From PWVB01 sp964586915 (GTDB lineage: Bacteria > Chloroflexota > Anaerolineae > B4-G1 > SLSP01): DNA of 64,000 nucleotides. A program made the translations under genes and the position numbers. The stretch covers positions 10,173-74,172 of the forward strand of contig CAZPJP010000002.1 in NCBI GenBank assembly GCA_964586915.1, read 5' to 3'. Under the pieces are notes generated by a model that worked only from the letters and a program-made list of their open reading frames with translations, did no database searches and was not told where the DNA came from. Below, piece after piece: positions 34,951 to 43,141 of the stretch; positions within the stretch are counted from its first letter, which is position 1, and each line of letters opens with the position of its first letter.

Positions 34951-35025
34951 CTATGCAAACCGGCGGAAGCACAGGCGCACTTGGCGGTCGTTGACAACGA
35001 CAACTGCGGTTTGATTCATCGACAT
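34951..35025 (-). CDS. Valine-rich leader peptide (24 residues)
   Basis: A short frame with an excellent ribosome site (AAGGAGG at 35032-35038, six bases before the ATG) and a strong promoter just upstream. The peptide starts MSMNQTAVVVVNDRQ and ends FRRFA; four consecutive Val codons alternate GTT/GTC. Such leaders control branched-chain amino-acid operons (ilvB/leuA) by ribosome stalling when charged tRNA is scarce. It is followed by a repeat-rich segment and two terminators. The regulated gene is not certain because of the gap. Confidence 0.7.
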   Translation of the reverse strand: MSMNQTAVVVVNDRQVRLCFRRFA

Positions 35026-35055
35026 CGTGCGCCTCCTTCCCAACAAGATGATCCC

Positions 35056-35083
35056 ATTCTACGCGACCCGCGCCGGATGTCAA
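35056..35083 (-). promoter_or_regulatory. Strong sigma-70 promoter of the leader transcript
   Basis: Minus strand TTGACA (35078-35083, perfect consensus) and TAGAAT (35056-35061, one mismatch), spaced by 16 bp. The ribosome site of the leader peptide begins 18 bp downstream of the -10, so transcription should start around 35048. This is the best promoter seen by eye in the window. The remaining ~260 bp up to the next gene (35084-35345) is AT-rich and holds only a weak GATCTTTT...AAAAGATC inverted repeat (35224-35259). Confidence 0.75.
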
Positions 35084-35345
35084 ATCCAAGCTGACGTGAA
35101 AATGGGTTCGTTTCGCAAAAACCAGCTAACAGCAGTCAGGTGTCAGCTCTCAAGTCTGTCTCTTCACAGTTCATACTCTGTCGTGGCACGCTTCGTCTGA
35201 GAAACTGTGGGATTTCTTGTGTAGATCTTTTGTTCTATTGTACCCGAGACGAAAAGATCATTCAAGCAGGCAGCTGGGCCAATTTCTGCCGAGATCGCTC
35301 ATTTTCAGCAAATTCCATGAACGCCCCCGCCCCTACGATGCCTCG

Positions 35346-36791
35346 TCAGATGCGAAAGGCCTCCGCCGGGCCGTACGGCGCGAGGCTGACGGTGATGTAA
35401 GGATTGATGGCGCTATCGTCCTCCTGATAAGCAAAGCGCCACATACGCCCAACCATCTCACGTTTCACGCCCTTGTACGCGGGGTCAGCGGCGAGGTTAT
35501 GCAACTCGTCTGGATCCGTGCGCAGATCGTAGAGCTCGTCCCGGTCGAAGCCGTTGAAGACGTACTTGAAGTCCCGCGTCATCACGGAGCGCTGTGTGTA
35601 ATAGAGCTCCACACCGTTGCACTGTGTATGCATCTCCTTGCGCCAGCCTGAGGGGTCGCCGTCCCGGAAGAAGGGCAACAGACTGGCCCCAGTGAAGGGG
35701 CGATCCACTGCCAGGCCAACAGCCTCGATAAAAGTCGGCGCAAAGTCAGCCTCGGACACAAACGCTTCCACCTGCCGCCCGGGGTTGCGAATCCCGTTGG
35801 GCCAGCGGACCACGGCGGGGATATGGTAAGCGCCCCGGAAACAAGGAATGCCCTTGGCGAAGAGGCCATGCTCTCCGGCGTAGTCGGCGTGGTCCGAGAT
35901 GTAGAGGACCAGGGTATCCTCCATCTGACCGGTCGCCTCCAACTGCTTGAGGATCAGGCCGAACAAGTCATCGAGGTAGGTGCAGTAGGCCCAGAAGTGA
36001 CGCACCGCCTCCCGCACCTCGCGCTCCGAGAGCTGACCGAAGCGCATATCGCGCATCCGCTTGTAGATGTGTGGCTTATCACTCAGCTCGTCCGGATAGC
36101 TGAAGGGCAGGGGCACGTCATCCAGATCGTAGAGGTCGAGATAGCGCTGCGGCACGACGTAAGGGTCGTGAGGCCCGGTCAGCCCGACATACAGACCCCA
36201 CGGCTCCTCTCCCTCCGCAAGTTTCGGAAGCAGGTCCAGCGCCTCTTCCACAACACGCCGATCATGGTCCCCACGGCGCTCCGACGTCCCGTACAGCCGG
36301 TAGGTGCCGTATCCCGGACGCAGAATCTCACCCTCGCCACGCTCGGACTCGTCAGGCTCCTCTGCCAACGCCCGGTAGTGTTCCCACCGCACGCCGTGCA
36401 ACGTCCCTTTGGTGGCGCTGACCCTATGCTCCGTGAAACCCCGATCGGCCGGCGACTCCTCCACGCTCACGTGCCACTTACCCGTGAAATGCAGATCGTA
36501 GCCGGCTTCCGCAAGGTCCTCGCTCCACAACCGAACGCCCTCATTGAGGCCGCGACTCAGTGCTTGGCGATTGCAGACGTTGTTCCAAACGCCGTGGCGC
36601 GAGGGATAGAGCCCGCTGAAAAAGGTCGCCCGCGATGGACAGCAGTGGGGTGAGGGGCAATAGGCGTTGGTGAACGTCAGCCCCTCCTCTGCCAGGCGAT
36701 CGAGATTCGGCGTGATCGACGCGTGGTTCGGCAGCGCGGTATCGGCGCGTTGGTGATCGGTCATAACGATAAGGATATTTGGCTGCGACAT
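35346..36791 (-). CDS. Type I sulfatase with CCPSR activation motif
   Basis: 481 residues. MSQPNILIVMTDHQRADTAL and AYCPSPHCCPSRATFFSGLY give the sulfatase start and activation sequence (Cys ~50). LHFTGKWHVSVEESPADRGF, LYVGLTGPHDPYVVPQRYLD, LYISDHADYAGEHGLFAKG and CFRGAYHIPAVVRWPNG are further ligands. The ATG at 36791 has AAGGAGGGTCT directly upstream; the 16 codons before it overlap that site and are rejected. No signal peptide. Close in type to choline-sulfatase/arylsulfatase branches, but substrate unknown. It stands between two long intergenic regions and probably forms its own unit. Confidence 0.93.
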   Translation of the reverse strand: MSQPNILIVMTDHQRADTALPNHASITPNLDRLAEEGLTFTNAYCPSPHCCPSRATFFSGLYPSRHGVWNNVCNRQALSRGLNEGVRLWSEDLAEAGYDLHFTGKWHVSVEESPADRGFTEHRVSATKGTLHGVRWEHYRALAEEPDESERGEGEILRPGYGTYRLYGTSERRGDHDRRVVEEALDLLPKLAEGEEPWGLYVGLTGPHDPYVVPQRYLDLYDLDDVPLPFSYPDELSDKPHIYKRMRDMRFGQLSEREVREAVRHFWAYCTYLDDLFGLILKQLEATGQMEDTLVLYISDHADYAGEHGLFAKGIPCFRGAYHIPAVVRWPNGIRNPGRQVEAFVSEADFAPTFIEAVGLAVDRPFTGASLLPFFRDGDPSGWRKEMHTQCNGVELYYTQRSVMTRDFKYVFNGFDRDELYDLRTDPDELHNLAADPAYKGVKREMVGRMWRFAYQEDDSAINPYITVSLAPYGPAEAFRI

Positions 36792-37127
36792 AGACCCTCC
36801 TTGCAAGATCCGGAACGATGATGCCACGCACAAGAGCATAGCATAGGGTGTTCGAAACCACTAGAAGAGAGCGCGGGACAGGCTCTAGGGTCATGTCGAT
36901 GAGGCTGCGCTGCGAGGCGCGAGATCCTTCACGCCCCACGCCGTGGGGCTCGTTACTAATGACACAGCTTGCGCTAACGACGATGGGACTGCGATGCCAC
37001 GGACGAGATCCTTCGCTGCGCTCAGGATGACAACCATAGTGTCGTGGTAGCACGAACCGCGCGCTCAGGCGTGGTGGCGGTGATCAGGATGACAGCATAG
37101 AGGGTTGCGGCAGCCCGAACCGCACGC
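36792..37127. repeat. Intergenic region with palindromic repeats of the CHPERSEG type
   Basis: No gene is seen in 336 bp. GAGATCCTTCGCTGCGCTCAGGATGAC is present at 37005-37031, a palindromic repeat well known from environmental genomes, in which translation of the complement gives HPERSEGSR. A decayed relative lies at ~36918-36965 (GAGATCCTTCACGCC...TAATGACAC). A third trace (ATCAGGATGACAGCATAGAG) is at ~37083, each followed by similar GTGGTAGCACGAACCGC / GCGGCAGCCCGAACCGC segments. These look like REP/MITE-type elements inserted between genes. Confidence 0.65.
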
Positions 37128-38210
37128 CTACTCAAGATCGACGGCCCCTCCATCAGAGAACCAGCGCGCAATCGAGTGCTCGGGCTCGAACACGATGAGC
37201 GCTCGCGCCCGATCGATGCTCACCAGGGTCTCGGTGCCGACAAGCGGATGCTTCCACAGGCGCACTTCGGGAAAACAGTAGGCCGCCAGCTTTCTGCTGG
37301 GCACGCCCACAGAGTTGTGGCTGTCGTTAACGAAGAGGACGTGACTCCCCTCGTAGTCAGCTATGACGCCCTTTTCAATCGCTTGCGCGGCATCGAGCAC
37401 GTGCAGGCTCGCCCAGAAGTCAGTCCGGCCCCAGCAGAGCATCGCCTCGGGCGGGGGCGGGCCCTCACCGCGGAGCTTTTCGTAGCGGCGGCGCTGCTCC
37501 TCCCAAGGAAGCTCCTGAACGCGCTCAGCCCGCAACGCGTTATGCCGCTCGATGAGCGCACAGACCCGCGACTCACGTTCGCCCGGCGACATCGCCTCCA
37601 GCGTCTCAAAGGCCTCACGCCGCCGCTTGAGGCCCTCGCGCCACCACCCCGCATGCTCCGGCCCGGGGCGATAAACAGCCGGGAACCGCAGAGAGACGCC
37701 GGAGACTCCCTCACGACGCCAGAAGTACTCCGCCGTCTCCTCCAGAACACGTTTGGAGAAGGAGTAAGGGTCGGTGGTAAACTCCGGATGCGCTTCGTCG
37801 ATCGGAAGATACTCAATCGGGAAGGGCTTGATGCCGTAATGATAACCGAGCGCGTTGATCGAGCTCGCGCTGACCACACGTCGGATACCCGCATCCGCAG
37901 CAGCCCGGTAGACATTGAAGGAACCCCTGCCGTTTATGTCAAAGATCACGTGCTCGGAACCTTGGTTGGGGCTAGCCAGCGCTGCAAGGTGCACCACCGC
38001 GTCCAGCCCGTCGAACTGACCCTCAAGGGACTCAAAATCCGTGATGTCCACCTGGCGGTAGTCCGCCCCCTGGATCTCCTTCCGAGTCTCGGGCGGAATC
38101 TCGCTCCCATCTACACGATCCAGGACACGCACCATGTGTCCGTGCTCCATAAGGTAGGCGACTGTCGCGCTGCCTATCTGACCGACGCCCCCTGTGACCG
38201 CAATGTGCAT
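37128..38210 (-). CDS. NAD-dependent epimerase/dehydratase (extended SDR)
   Basis: 360 residues. MHIAVTGGVGQIGSATVAYL is a Rossmann nucleotide-binding motif (G-x-x-G-x-I-G), followed by DAVVHLAALASPNQGSE, VSASSINALGYHYG, and the catalytic Y-x-x-x-K in DPYSFSKRVLEETAEYFWRR. FPAVYRPG then gives a typical epimerase segment. A charged ~70-residue stretch after this (EGLKRRREAFETLEAM...) replaces the usual substrate loop. The ATG at 38210 has GGAG seven bases upstream. It starts 19 bp after the Gfo/Idh gene and is likely co-transcribed. Probably a nucleotide-sugar or free-sugar/uronate dehydrogenase or epimerase. Confidence 0.88.
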   Translation of the reverse strand: MHIAVTGGVGQIGSATVAYLMEHGHMVRVLDRVDGSEIPPETRKEIQGADYRQVDITDFESLEGQFDGLDAVVHLAALASPNQGSEHVIFDINGRGSFNVYRAAADAGIRRVVSASSINALGYHYGIKPFPIEYLPIDEAHPEFTTDPYSFSKRVLEETAEYFWRREGVSGVSLRFPAVYRPGPEHAGWWREGLKRRREAFETLEAMSPGERESRVCALIERHNALRAERVQELPWEEQRRRYEKLRGEGPPPPEAMLCWGRTDFWASLHVLDAAQAIEKGVIADYEGSHVLFVNDSHNSVGVPSRKLAAYCFPEVRLWKHPLVGTETLVSIDRARALIVFEPEHSIARWFSDGGAVDLE

Positions 38211-38229
38211 ATGATTCTCCGTGTCTTCC

Positions 38230-39267
38230 CTAGGCCATCCGGACTTCGCGACCGGTCCGAGCACTCTTCAACAGAGCTTCCATCATCTCCTGCACGATCA
38301 ATCCGTGGCGCAGCGGCGCCTCGCAGGGAACGCCATCGAGGATACAGGCGATGAAATGGGCAGCGATGGCGCCCCATGCTCGACGTTCCTCAGGCATCTT
38401 GACGGTGATATCCTGCGGCGCCCCGTTGACCGTTTGGTAGAGCGTCAACGGGTTTAGCTGAGCGCCAGCCTCCGTGCCGAAGAGCTCAATCTGCAGCTCG
38501 TCTCTCTGATGGCTGGCCCAAAAACTCTCAATCTGCAGCCCGGCACCATTGGCAAACCGGATGAAGCCGCCGCCGTAGTCGTCGGTGCTATACTGCCGGT
38601 AGAACTCCTCGGGCTGCTCGCGATAGTGCCAATACCCCTGACCCCGGGGGCCGAACTTCGCGCCTGCCACACCCGTCACACTCACGGGCTTGGGCATATC
38701 CATCAACCACCAGGCGGCGTCCAGGACGTGGACGCCCATGTCCCGGAAGGCGCCTCCGCCGGCCTGGATGAAGCCAAGGCTCCAATCGGGTATGCCACTC
38801 CGGCGCACGCTCCGCGCACGGGCGTAATAGAGGTCACCGAAGTCACCCGCTTGGGACAGGTCTCCCAGATACCGGACCCCGTCGCTGAACCGCGTCGACA
38901 GGGACATCATGTTCACGACGCCCGCGGCCTCGGCTGCCTCGACGAGCTTCTCGGCGGGCGCCAACGCATCGGCAAGGGGCTTCGTGATTAGCACGTGCTT
39001 GTCCTGCCTCACGGCCTCCATCGCCACGGGGACGTGCCACTGGTTTGGCGTCCCAACAAAGACCGCATCGATCTCGGGGTCGGCACACATCTCCTCATAG
39101 TCAGTGTAAAACTTCACGGGTTCGGGCAGCTCCTCGGCGAACGCCTCCATACGCGGCTCAATCAGATCGCAGAGCGCGACCACACGTCCGCGGGGATCAG
39201 CCGCGATCGCACGCCCGTTGGGACGACCAATGCCCATACCCACAATCGCAACGCGTACTTCGTCCAC
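38230..39267 (-). CDS. Gfo/Idh/MocA-family oxidoreductase
   Basis: About 345 residues from a GTG at 39267 with AGGAG six bases upstream; thirteen further in-frame codons upstream overlap that site. VRVAIVGMGIGRPNGRAIAA is the Rossmann motif, DAVFVGTPNQWHVPVAMEAV and VLITKPLADALAPAEKLVEA (K-P of the family EKP motif, preceded by T) the catalytic-lysine region, and AGGGAFRDMGVHVLDAAWWL the substrate helix with D-M-G-V-H. It would oxidise or reduce a sugar or inositol derivative. The usual Glu of EKP is Thr here. Co-transcribed with the epimerase. Confidence 0.9.
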   Translation of the reverse strand: MDEVRVAIVGMGIGRPNGRAIAADPRGRVVALCDLIEPRMEAFAEELPEPVKFYTDYEEMCADPEIDAVFVGTPNQWHVPVAMEAVRQDKHVLITKPLADALAPAEKLVEAAEAAGVVNMMSLSTRFSDGVRYLGDLSQAGDFGDLYYARARSVRRSGIPDWSLGFIQAGGGAFRDMGVHVLDAAWWLMDMPKPVSVTGVAGAKFGPRGQGYWHYREQPEEFYRQYSTDDYGGGFIRFANGAGLQIESFWASHQRDELQIELFGTEAGAQLNPLTLYQTVNGAPQDITVKMPEERRAWGAIAAHFIACILDGVPCEAPLRHGLIVQEMMEALLKSARTGREVRMA

Positions 39268-39425
39268 AGATATCTCCTCGTGTTGAATTTCGTCTGGATC
39301 CTGCACATCGGAGCCAGCGGTAAGACCACATGCTCGGGGAAAACCAACCTACGGTCCGGTAGTATAGCGCGAACGTTGCTCAATGAAAACACTGAAAACC
39401 ACAGGCACCAGAGCGCAGACACAGC

Positions 39426-39456
39426 ACACCGCCCCCTATCAGCTAGAGGGCGGTGT
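39426..39456 (-). terminator. Hairpin after the PPC-domain gene
   Basis: Arms ACACCGCCC (39426-39434) and GGGCGGTGT (39448-39456) with CTA/TAG pairing inside the loop. It lies 22 bp downstream of the minus-strand PPC gene stop. No long U-tract follows. It probably ends the CE7-RraA-PPC transcript. Confidence 0.5.
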
Positions 39457-39477
39457 ACGTCGTCTGAGGGACAGGCT

Positions 39478-39915
39478 CTACATCTTATCCCCCAACAAGC
39501 TGATCCTGCGCTCGGCGTCAAAATGCCGGTCGAGCTTCAGATCGTCGAACCTCAGAATCGTGACCTCGGCAAGGTAGAGCACCTCAGATCCCGGCTCGAG
39601 GTGCCCAGCGACCGTCCACTCGTCACGATAGCCCACCGTCATATGGAGGTGCGGTGTCCCGTCAGCGATGATGCCGCTGATATTCGAGACCTCCAGCGGC
39701 TGCTCGATCGTGAAGAAGCGATCCTCCGGTGGAAAGCGATCGTGTTGAATGTGGTGCATCTTGGCGACCTTGAGTGTGCCAATTCCGGAGACCACGGCAC
39801 CGTTCTGCACGCCGTGCTCCGCGATAGCAGCCTCAATGGTCTCCAGCAGCATCTCACCCGGCGCGATCCCAACGACGAGAACCTCCAGATCACCCGTGAA
39901 AGACTTGGTGAACAT
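39478..39915 (-). CDS. PPC/DUF296-domain protein
   Basis: 145 residues forming a single PPC (plant and prokaryote conserved, DUF296) domain. LLETIEAAIAEHGVQNGAVV with SGIGTLKVAK, and GTPHLHMTVGYRDEWTVAGH with LEPGSEVLYLAEVTIL are the conserved His-containing blocks. Bacterial PPC proteins form trimers and may bind metal or nucleotide; in plants they are attached to AT-hooks. GGAGG lies seven bases before the ATG at 39915. It follows RraA by 15 bp and CE7 upstream, so the three form one unit. Function unknown. Confidence 0.88.
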   Translation of the reverse strand: MFTKSFTGDLEVLVVGIAPGEMLLETIEAAIAEHGVQNGAVVSGIGTLKVAKMHHIQHDRFPPEDRFFTIEQPLEVSNISGIIADGTPHLHMTVGYRDEWTVAGHLEPGSEVLYLAEVTILRFDDLKLDRHFDAERRISLLGDKM

Positions 39916-39930
39916 CACACAGCCTCCGAT

Positions 39931-40629
39931 CTACCTCACCGTCTCGTCAAGCTCCAGCCCCAGCTCCTCATACTTTGCGCGGCGCGAGACCTTATCGGCG
40001 CTCATTTCCTGGTGCGCGTATTTCGCCACATCGCGCGCGATATCCTGCGGGACGACGATGACGCCATCCCCATCGGCGACGACGACATCACCGGGGTGGA
40101 CCAGCACACCACCGACCTCGACCGGAATATCGTACGCGTCAAACTGCAGCCGTCCCTGAACCATGCTCTGCGAACAGAAGGGCGACCAGAAGGGGACCTG
40201 CTCCAGGATCACCTCATCGGTGTCCCGCACGCCACCGTTGGTCACATACCCAGTCGCGCCGCGGATAAGCCCATCCATCGCGTTATTCGAGCCCATCAGT
40301 CCGGCGTCGACCTCGCTCTGGTCGATCACACAGAAGTCCCCCTGCTGAATCGTCGCGATCCACGGATACGGACAGACCTCCTGATAGTACCAGCCCGACC
40401 ACTCCGTGTACTCCTCCGGCGTCATCTTGGGCACCTCGCCCTTGTAGGGGAGATACCGAACCGTCTTCGCGATGCCCACCGCACGGGTGCGCCAGAGGGG
40501 TCGAATCTCGGGCACCATCGAGCCGTAATTGTGGCGCATCATCCAGTCCATCCCATCCCGCACGTCGGCGACGCGCAGATCAGCGTAGAGCTCCAGCAAT
40601 TCCGTCCGTTCGGATTGTGACAGCGTCAT
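39931..40629 (-). CDS. RraA-like aldolase/decarboxylase family protein
   Basis: 232 residues. The conserved segment GSNNAMDGLIRGATGYVTNG with GVRDTDE is the RraA/HMG-aldolase signature (G-x-N....GA-x-G-x-V-x-x-G-x-x-R-D) that binds metal and pyruvate enolate. VEVGGVLVHPGDVVVADGDG and VIVVPQDIARDV form the C-terminal signature. Family members include 4-hydroxy-4-methyl-2-oxoglutarate aldolase, oxaloacetate decarboxylase, and RNase E regulators; the catabolic activity is more likely here. GGAGGTCACAAGG precedes the ATG. It lies 13 bp after the CE7 esterase, suggesting coupled use in sugar-acid breakdown. Confidence 0.88.
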   Translation of the reverse strand: MTLSQSERTELLELYADLRVADVRDGMDWMMRHNYGSMVPEIRPLWRTRAVGIAKTVRYLPYKGEVPKMTPEEYTEWSGWYYQEVCPYPWIATIQQGDFCVIDQSEVDAGLMGSNNAMDGLIRGATGYVTNGGVRDTDEVILEQVPFWSPFCSQSMVQGRLQFDAYDIPVEVGGVLVHPGDVVVADGDGVIVVPQDIARDVAKYAHQEMSADKVSRRAKYEELGLELDETVR

Positions 40630-40642
40630 CCTTGTGACCTCC

Positions 40643-41617
40643 TCATAATCCCATCATAAACTGAAAGATCCGGTCCTGGTGGCCAGGCAGATTCTCGTGC
40701 CCATAGTCTGGATAGATCACCATAGACTTCTCCGACATGATACCATTGTAGGCCGCAAACTGCGTCGAGGGCGGGCAGATCGTGTCCATCAGACCGGTGA
40801 ACCAAAGCACCTCAGCCTGCGTGCGCGGCGCAAGATGATGCACATCAATGTACCCCAACGCGGTAAAGATCTCGTCCTCGCGCTCGTGGGTGGGATCGAA
40901 CTTGCGGAAGTACTCCCGCAACTCGGCGTAGGCGTCCTTGTCCTGATCCATCTCCCAGACCCGCTTGTAGTCACTCAGGAAGGGGACGACCGGGGCCGAC
41001 CGTTTGATGCGCGGCTCGAGCGACATGCAGGCCACCGTCAGCGCTCCCCCCTGACTCCCACCGGTCGCACCCACCCGCGTCGGGTCCACTTCATCCATAT
41101 CTAGCACGATACGGCTAAGCTCCGCCGTATCGAGAAAGATATCGCGAAAGAGCAACTTCTCCGGCTGGCCAGCCACCGCATCGTCAAGACCGCGGACAAT
41201 GTGCCCGCGCAGGGTCCACCCGGTGACCCCGCCCACATCCTCAGAGAGCCCGCCCTGCCCCCGGCAGTCGAGGGCTGCGACGACATATCCCTCAGCGACG
41301 TACCCGAGCTTCTCGTTCCAGTCGCCGGCGTCGCCGGAGTAGCCGTGGAACATCAGCACGGCAGGCCGGGGCGTCTCGATCTGCCGGGGCCGCAGAAACT
41401 TGGCATGAACGCGCGCGCCGCCGACGCCAGTGAAATAGAGGTGAAAACACTCAGCGAACGAGGTCTGAAACTCAGCGGGGACGAGCTCTACGTCGGGTTC
41501 GGTCGCTCGCATCTCCGCAAGGCCCCGATCCCAGAACGCGTCGAAATCGTCAGGACGTGGATTGATACCGCGATAGGTCCGCAGCCTCTCCAGCGGGAAA
41601 TCAAACATCAAGGGCAT
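40643..41617 (-). CDS. CE7 acetylxylan esterase / cephalosporin-C deacetylase family
   Basis: 324 residues. MPLMFDFPLERLRTYRGINP with RPDDFDAFWDRGL is the diagnostic CE7 N-terminus. VLMFHGYSGDAGDW, ALDCRGQGGLSED (R-G-Q-G/G) and GATGGSQGGALTVACMSLEP (nucleophile Ser) follow, then LWFTGLMDTICPPSTQFAAY (Asp) and PDYGHENLPG (His). These hexameric enzymes remove acetyl groups from short xylo-oligosaccharides in the cytoplasm. No signal peptide, as usual. AAGGAGG lies six bases before the ATG at 41617. It leads the CE7-RraA-PPC unit, downstream of the sugar-binding lipoprotein gene. Confidence 0.93.
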   Translation of the reverse strand: MPLMFDFPLERLRTYRGINPRPDDFDAFWDRGLAEMRATEPDVELVPAEFQTSFAECFHLYFTGVGGARVHAKFLRPRQIETPRPAVLMFHGYSGDAGDWNEKLGYVAEGYVVAALDCRGQGGLSEDVGGVTGWTLRGHIVRGLDDAVAGQPEKLLFRDIFLDTAELSRIVLDMDEVDPTRVGATGGSQGGALTVACMSLEPRIKRSAPVVPFLSDYKRVWEMDQDKDAYAELREYFRKFDPTHEREDEIFTALGYIDVHHLAPRTQAEVLWFTGLMDTICPPSTQFAAYNGIMSEKSMVIYPDYGHENLPGHQDRIFQFMMGL

Positions 41618-41695
41618 TGTCTTTCCTCCTTGTGGAACGCATCTGTTGTTCTGATGGCAGGGGGTCACGGGTGCGGATCGCGCGAGTGCGATCCC

Positions 41696-41820
41696 TCAGA
41701 AGCCCGACTTCGTCTGCGCCTCCTCCAACGCGGCTACGACGGACTCCCCGCCTTGGCCCTTCACGACGGCACCGCCAAACGCCTGCGTCGCGATCGCATC
41801 GGTACCTCCGGTAGATGGCG
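41696..41820 (-). pseudogene. C-terminal remnant of a second solute-binding protein (tentative)
   Basis: Directly after the stop of the sugar-binding lipoprotein gene, a +1 frame reads DAIATQAFGGAVVKGQGGES and VVAALEEAQTKSGF before a TGA at 41696. This looks like the final helices of a family 1 solute-binding protein (G-x-x-x-x-x-ALxxAQxK). It has no start codon or ribosome site of its own. Either a duplicated gene has been deleted down to its tail, or the lipoprotein gene ended here before a frameshift. Low certainty. Confidence 0.4.
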
Positions 41821-43050
41821 CTAGCGGTCCACGCGCTCTTGCGCCGTCGTCAGGGCGATCTCCGGGGTCACCTCGCCACTGCGAATCTGCGCGAAGGCCT
41901 CCATCATAGCGTTGATAGCCGCTTCGAAGCCCAGCAATTCAGGGTTTACCAGGATTGCATCCGCCAGGGCCGCGCGGGCCGCCTCAGCAACCCGAGATCC
42001 GGCCAGCCGCTCGAATTCGGGGGAGCCAGCCGATGACTGGCGCGCCGGGATCTGGAAAGGGGGGATCTGCTGGCTCAGGAAATGGATCCAGGCCCAGGCG
42101 GCGGCAGGATTTTCACTGGCGGAGGAGATGAAAAGCCCTTCCGCCAAGGCCAACGAAGCTGCCCGCTCGTCACGGGGCATCGGCACCACACCCCAGGTCA
42201 TCTCCCATTCAACGGGCCAGCGTCGCCCACCCCGCTCCGAGAAGAGCAGGGACCACATTGCGAAGCGTCCCTCAAGCACGCCGCGCCAGGGATAGGGCTG
42301 ACCCAGGCGCTGCGCCTCCTCCGGCGTAGGCGCCACCTGATAGTCGTGGATCAGGCTTGCATAGAACTCCATCGCCTCAACGTTGCGTGGGTCGTCGAGC
42401 GTCACCCGCGTCGGGTCCTGCAGACTATCAAAGACCTGCCCCCCACCTTGGTAGATGACCATCACCGGCTCGAATATGGCGTAATCATCGGTGTGGTGCA
42501 GGGCATATCCGTAGAGGTCCACACGCTCGTCGGTCATCGCGATGGCATAGGCGAGGAAATCGCCCCAATTCCATCCACTTTGAGGATAGGAGACGCCGTA
42601 TTGGTCGAAGAGATCCTGATTGTAATAGACCATCATCGTGTCAATGCCGAAGGGAAGAGCCCATTGCCGACCTTGGCTACTAAAGACCTCCAGCGCCGAC
42701 GAATAGAAGTCATCGACATCGAGCTCATCCGTCTCGTCGATGAAAGTGCTGAGATCGATGATGGCGTCGTTCTGTTGGTAACCCGCTAGCTCGAACTGGG
42801 TCGCGACAAACGCATCTTTCGTCGCGATCTGGCCACCAGAGATGGCGCTGCTGGGGATGAGCTCCACCGTGATGTGAGAGTATTCCTCGTGGAATTGCTC
42901 TGCCCACTGCGCGTAAGAGCCGGTAGGATCCTCGGGATGCACAAAGGAGATGGTCACCGGTTCCAGTGGAGGCATTGCCAACGTGCATCCAGGCATCATC
43001 ACGATCAACATTACCACGACAAGGAGCAGGCGCTTAAGTCGTCGATACAC
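41821..43050 (-). CDS. Family 1 extracellular sugar-binding lipoprotein
   Basis: 409 residues. The signal LLLVVVMLIVMMPGCTLA has a lipobox Cys (~22). The rest is a two-lobe binding protein: VTISFVHPEDPTGSYAQWAE, QWALPFGIDTMMVYYNQDLF, YPQSGWNWGDFLAYAIAMTD and AWAWIHFLSQQ are family 1 signatures. No permease or ATPase gene flanks it, so it may use an ABC system elsewhere. The segment after residue ~65 is slightly shorter than in relatives. The start is GTG with AGGAGG seven bases upstream. It ends in the typical EIALTTAQERVDR tail. Located between a sulfatase gene and the CE7 unit. Confidence 0.9.
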   Translation of the reverse strand: MYRRLKRLLLVVVMLIVMMPGCTLAMPPLEPVTISFVHPEDPTGSYAQWAEQFHEEYSHITVELIPSSAISGGQIATKDAFVATQFELAGYQQNDAIIDLSTFIDETDELDVDDFYSSALEVFSSQGRQWALPFGIDTMMVYYNQDLFDQYGVSYPQSGWNWGDFLAYAIAMTDERVDLYGYALHHTDDYAIFEPVMVIYQGGGQVFDSLQDPTRVTLDDPRNVEAMEFYASLIHDYQVAPTPEEAQRLGQPYPWRGVLEGRFAMWSLLFSERGGRRWPVEWEMTWGVVPMPRDERAASLALAEGLFISSASENPAAAWAWIHFLSQQIPPFQIPARQSSAGSPEFERLAGSRVAEAARAALADAILVNPELLGFEAAINAMMEAFAQIRSGEVTPEIALTTAQERVDR

Positions 43051-43141
43051 TGCTAAACCTCCTGGGAGAACTTTGCCTTGTGCGGAACCTAAGGCAAGGG
43101 GCAGGCCTCAGCGCGGGCACAAAAACCAAGCGCCGCGGATT

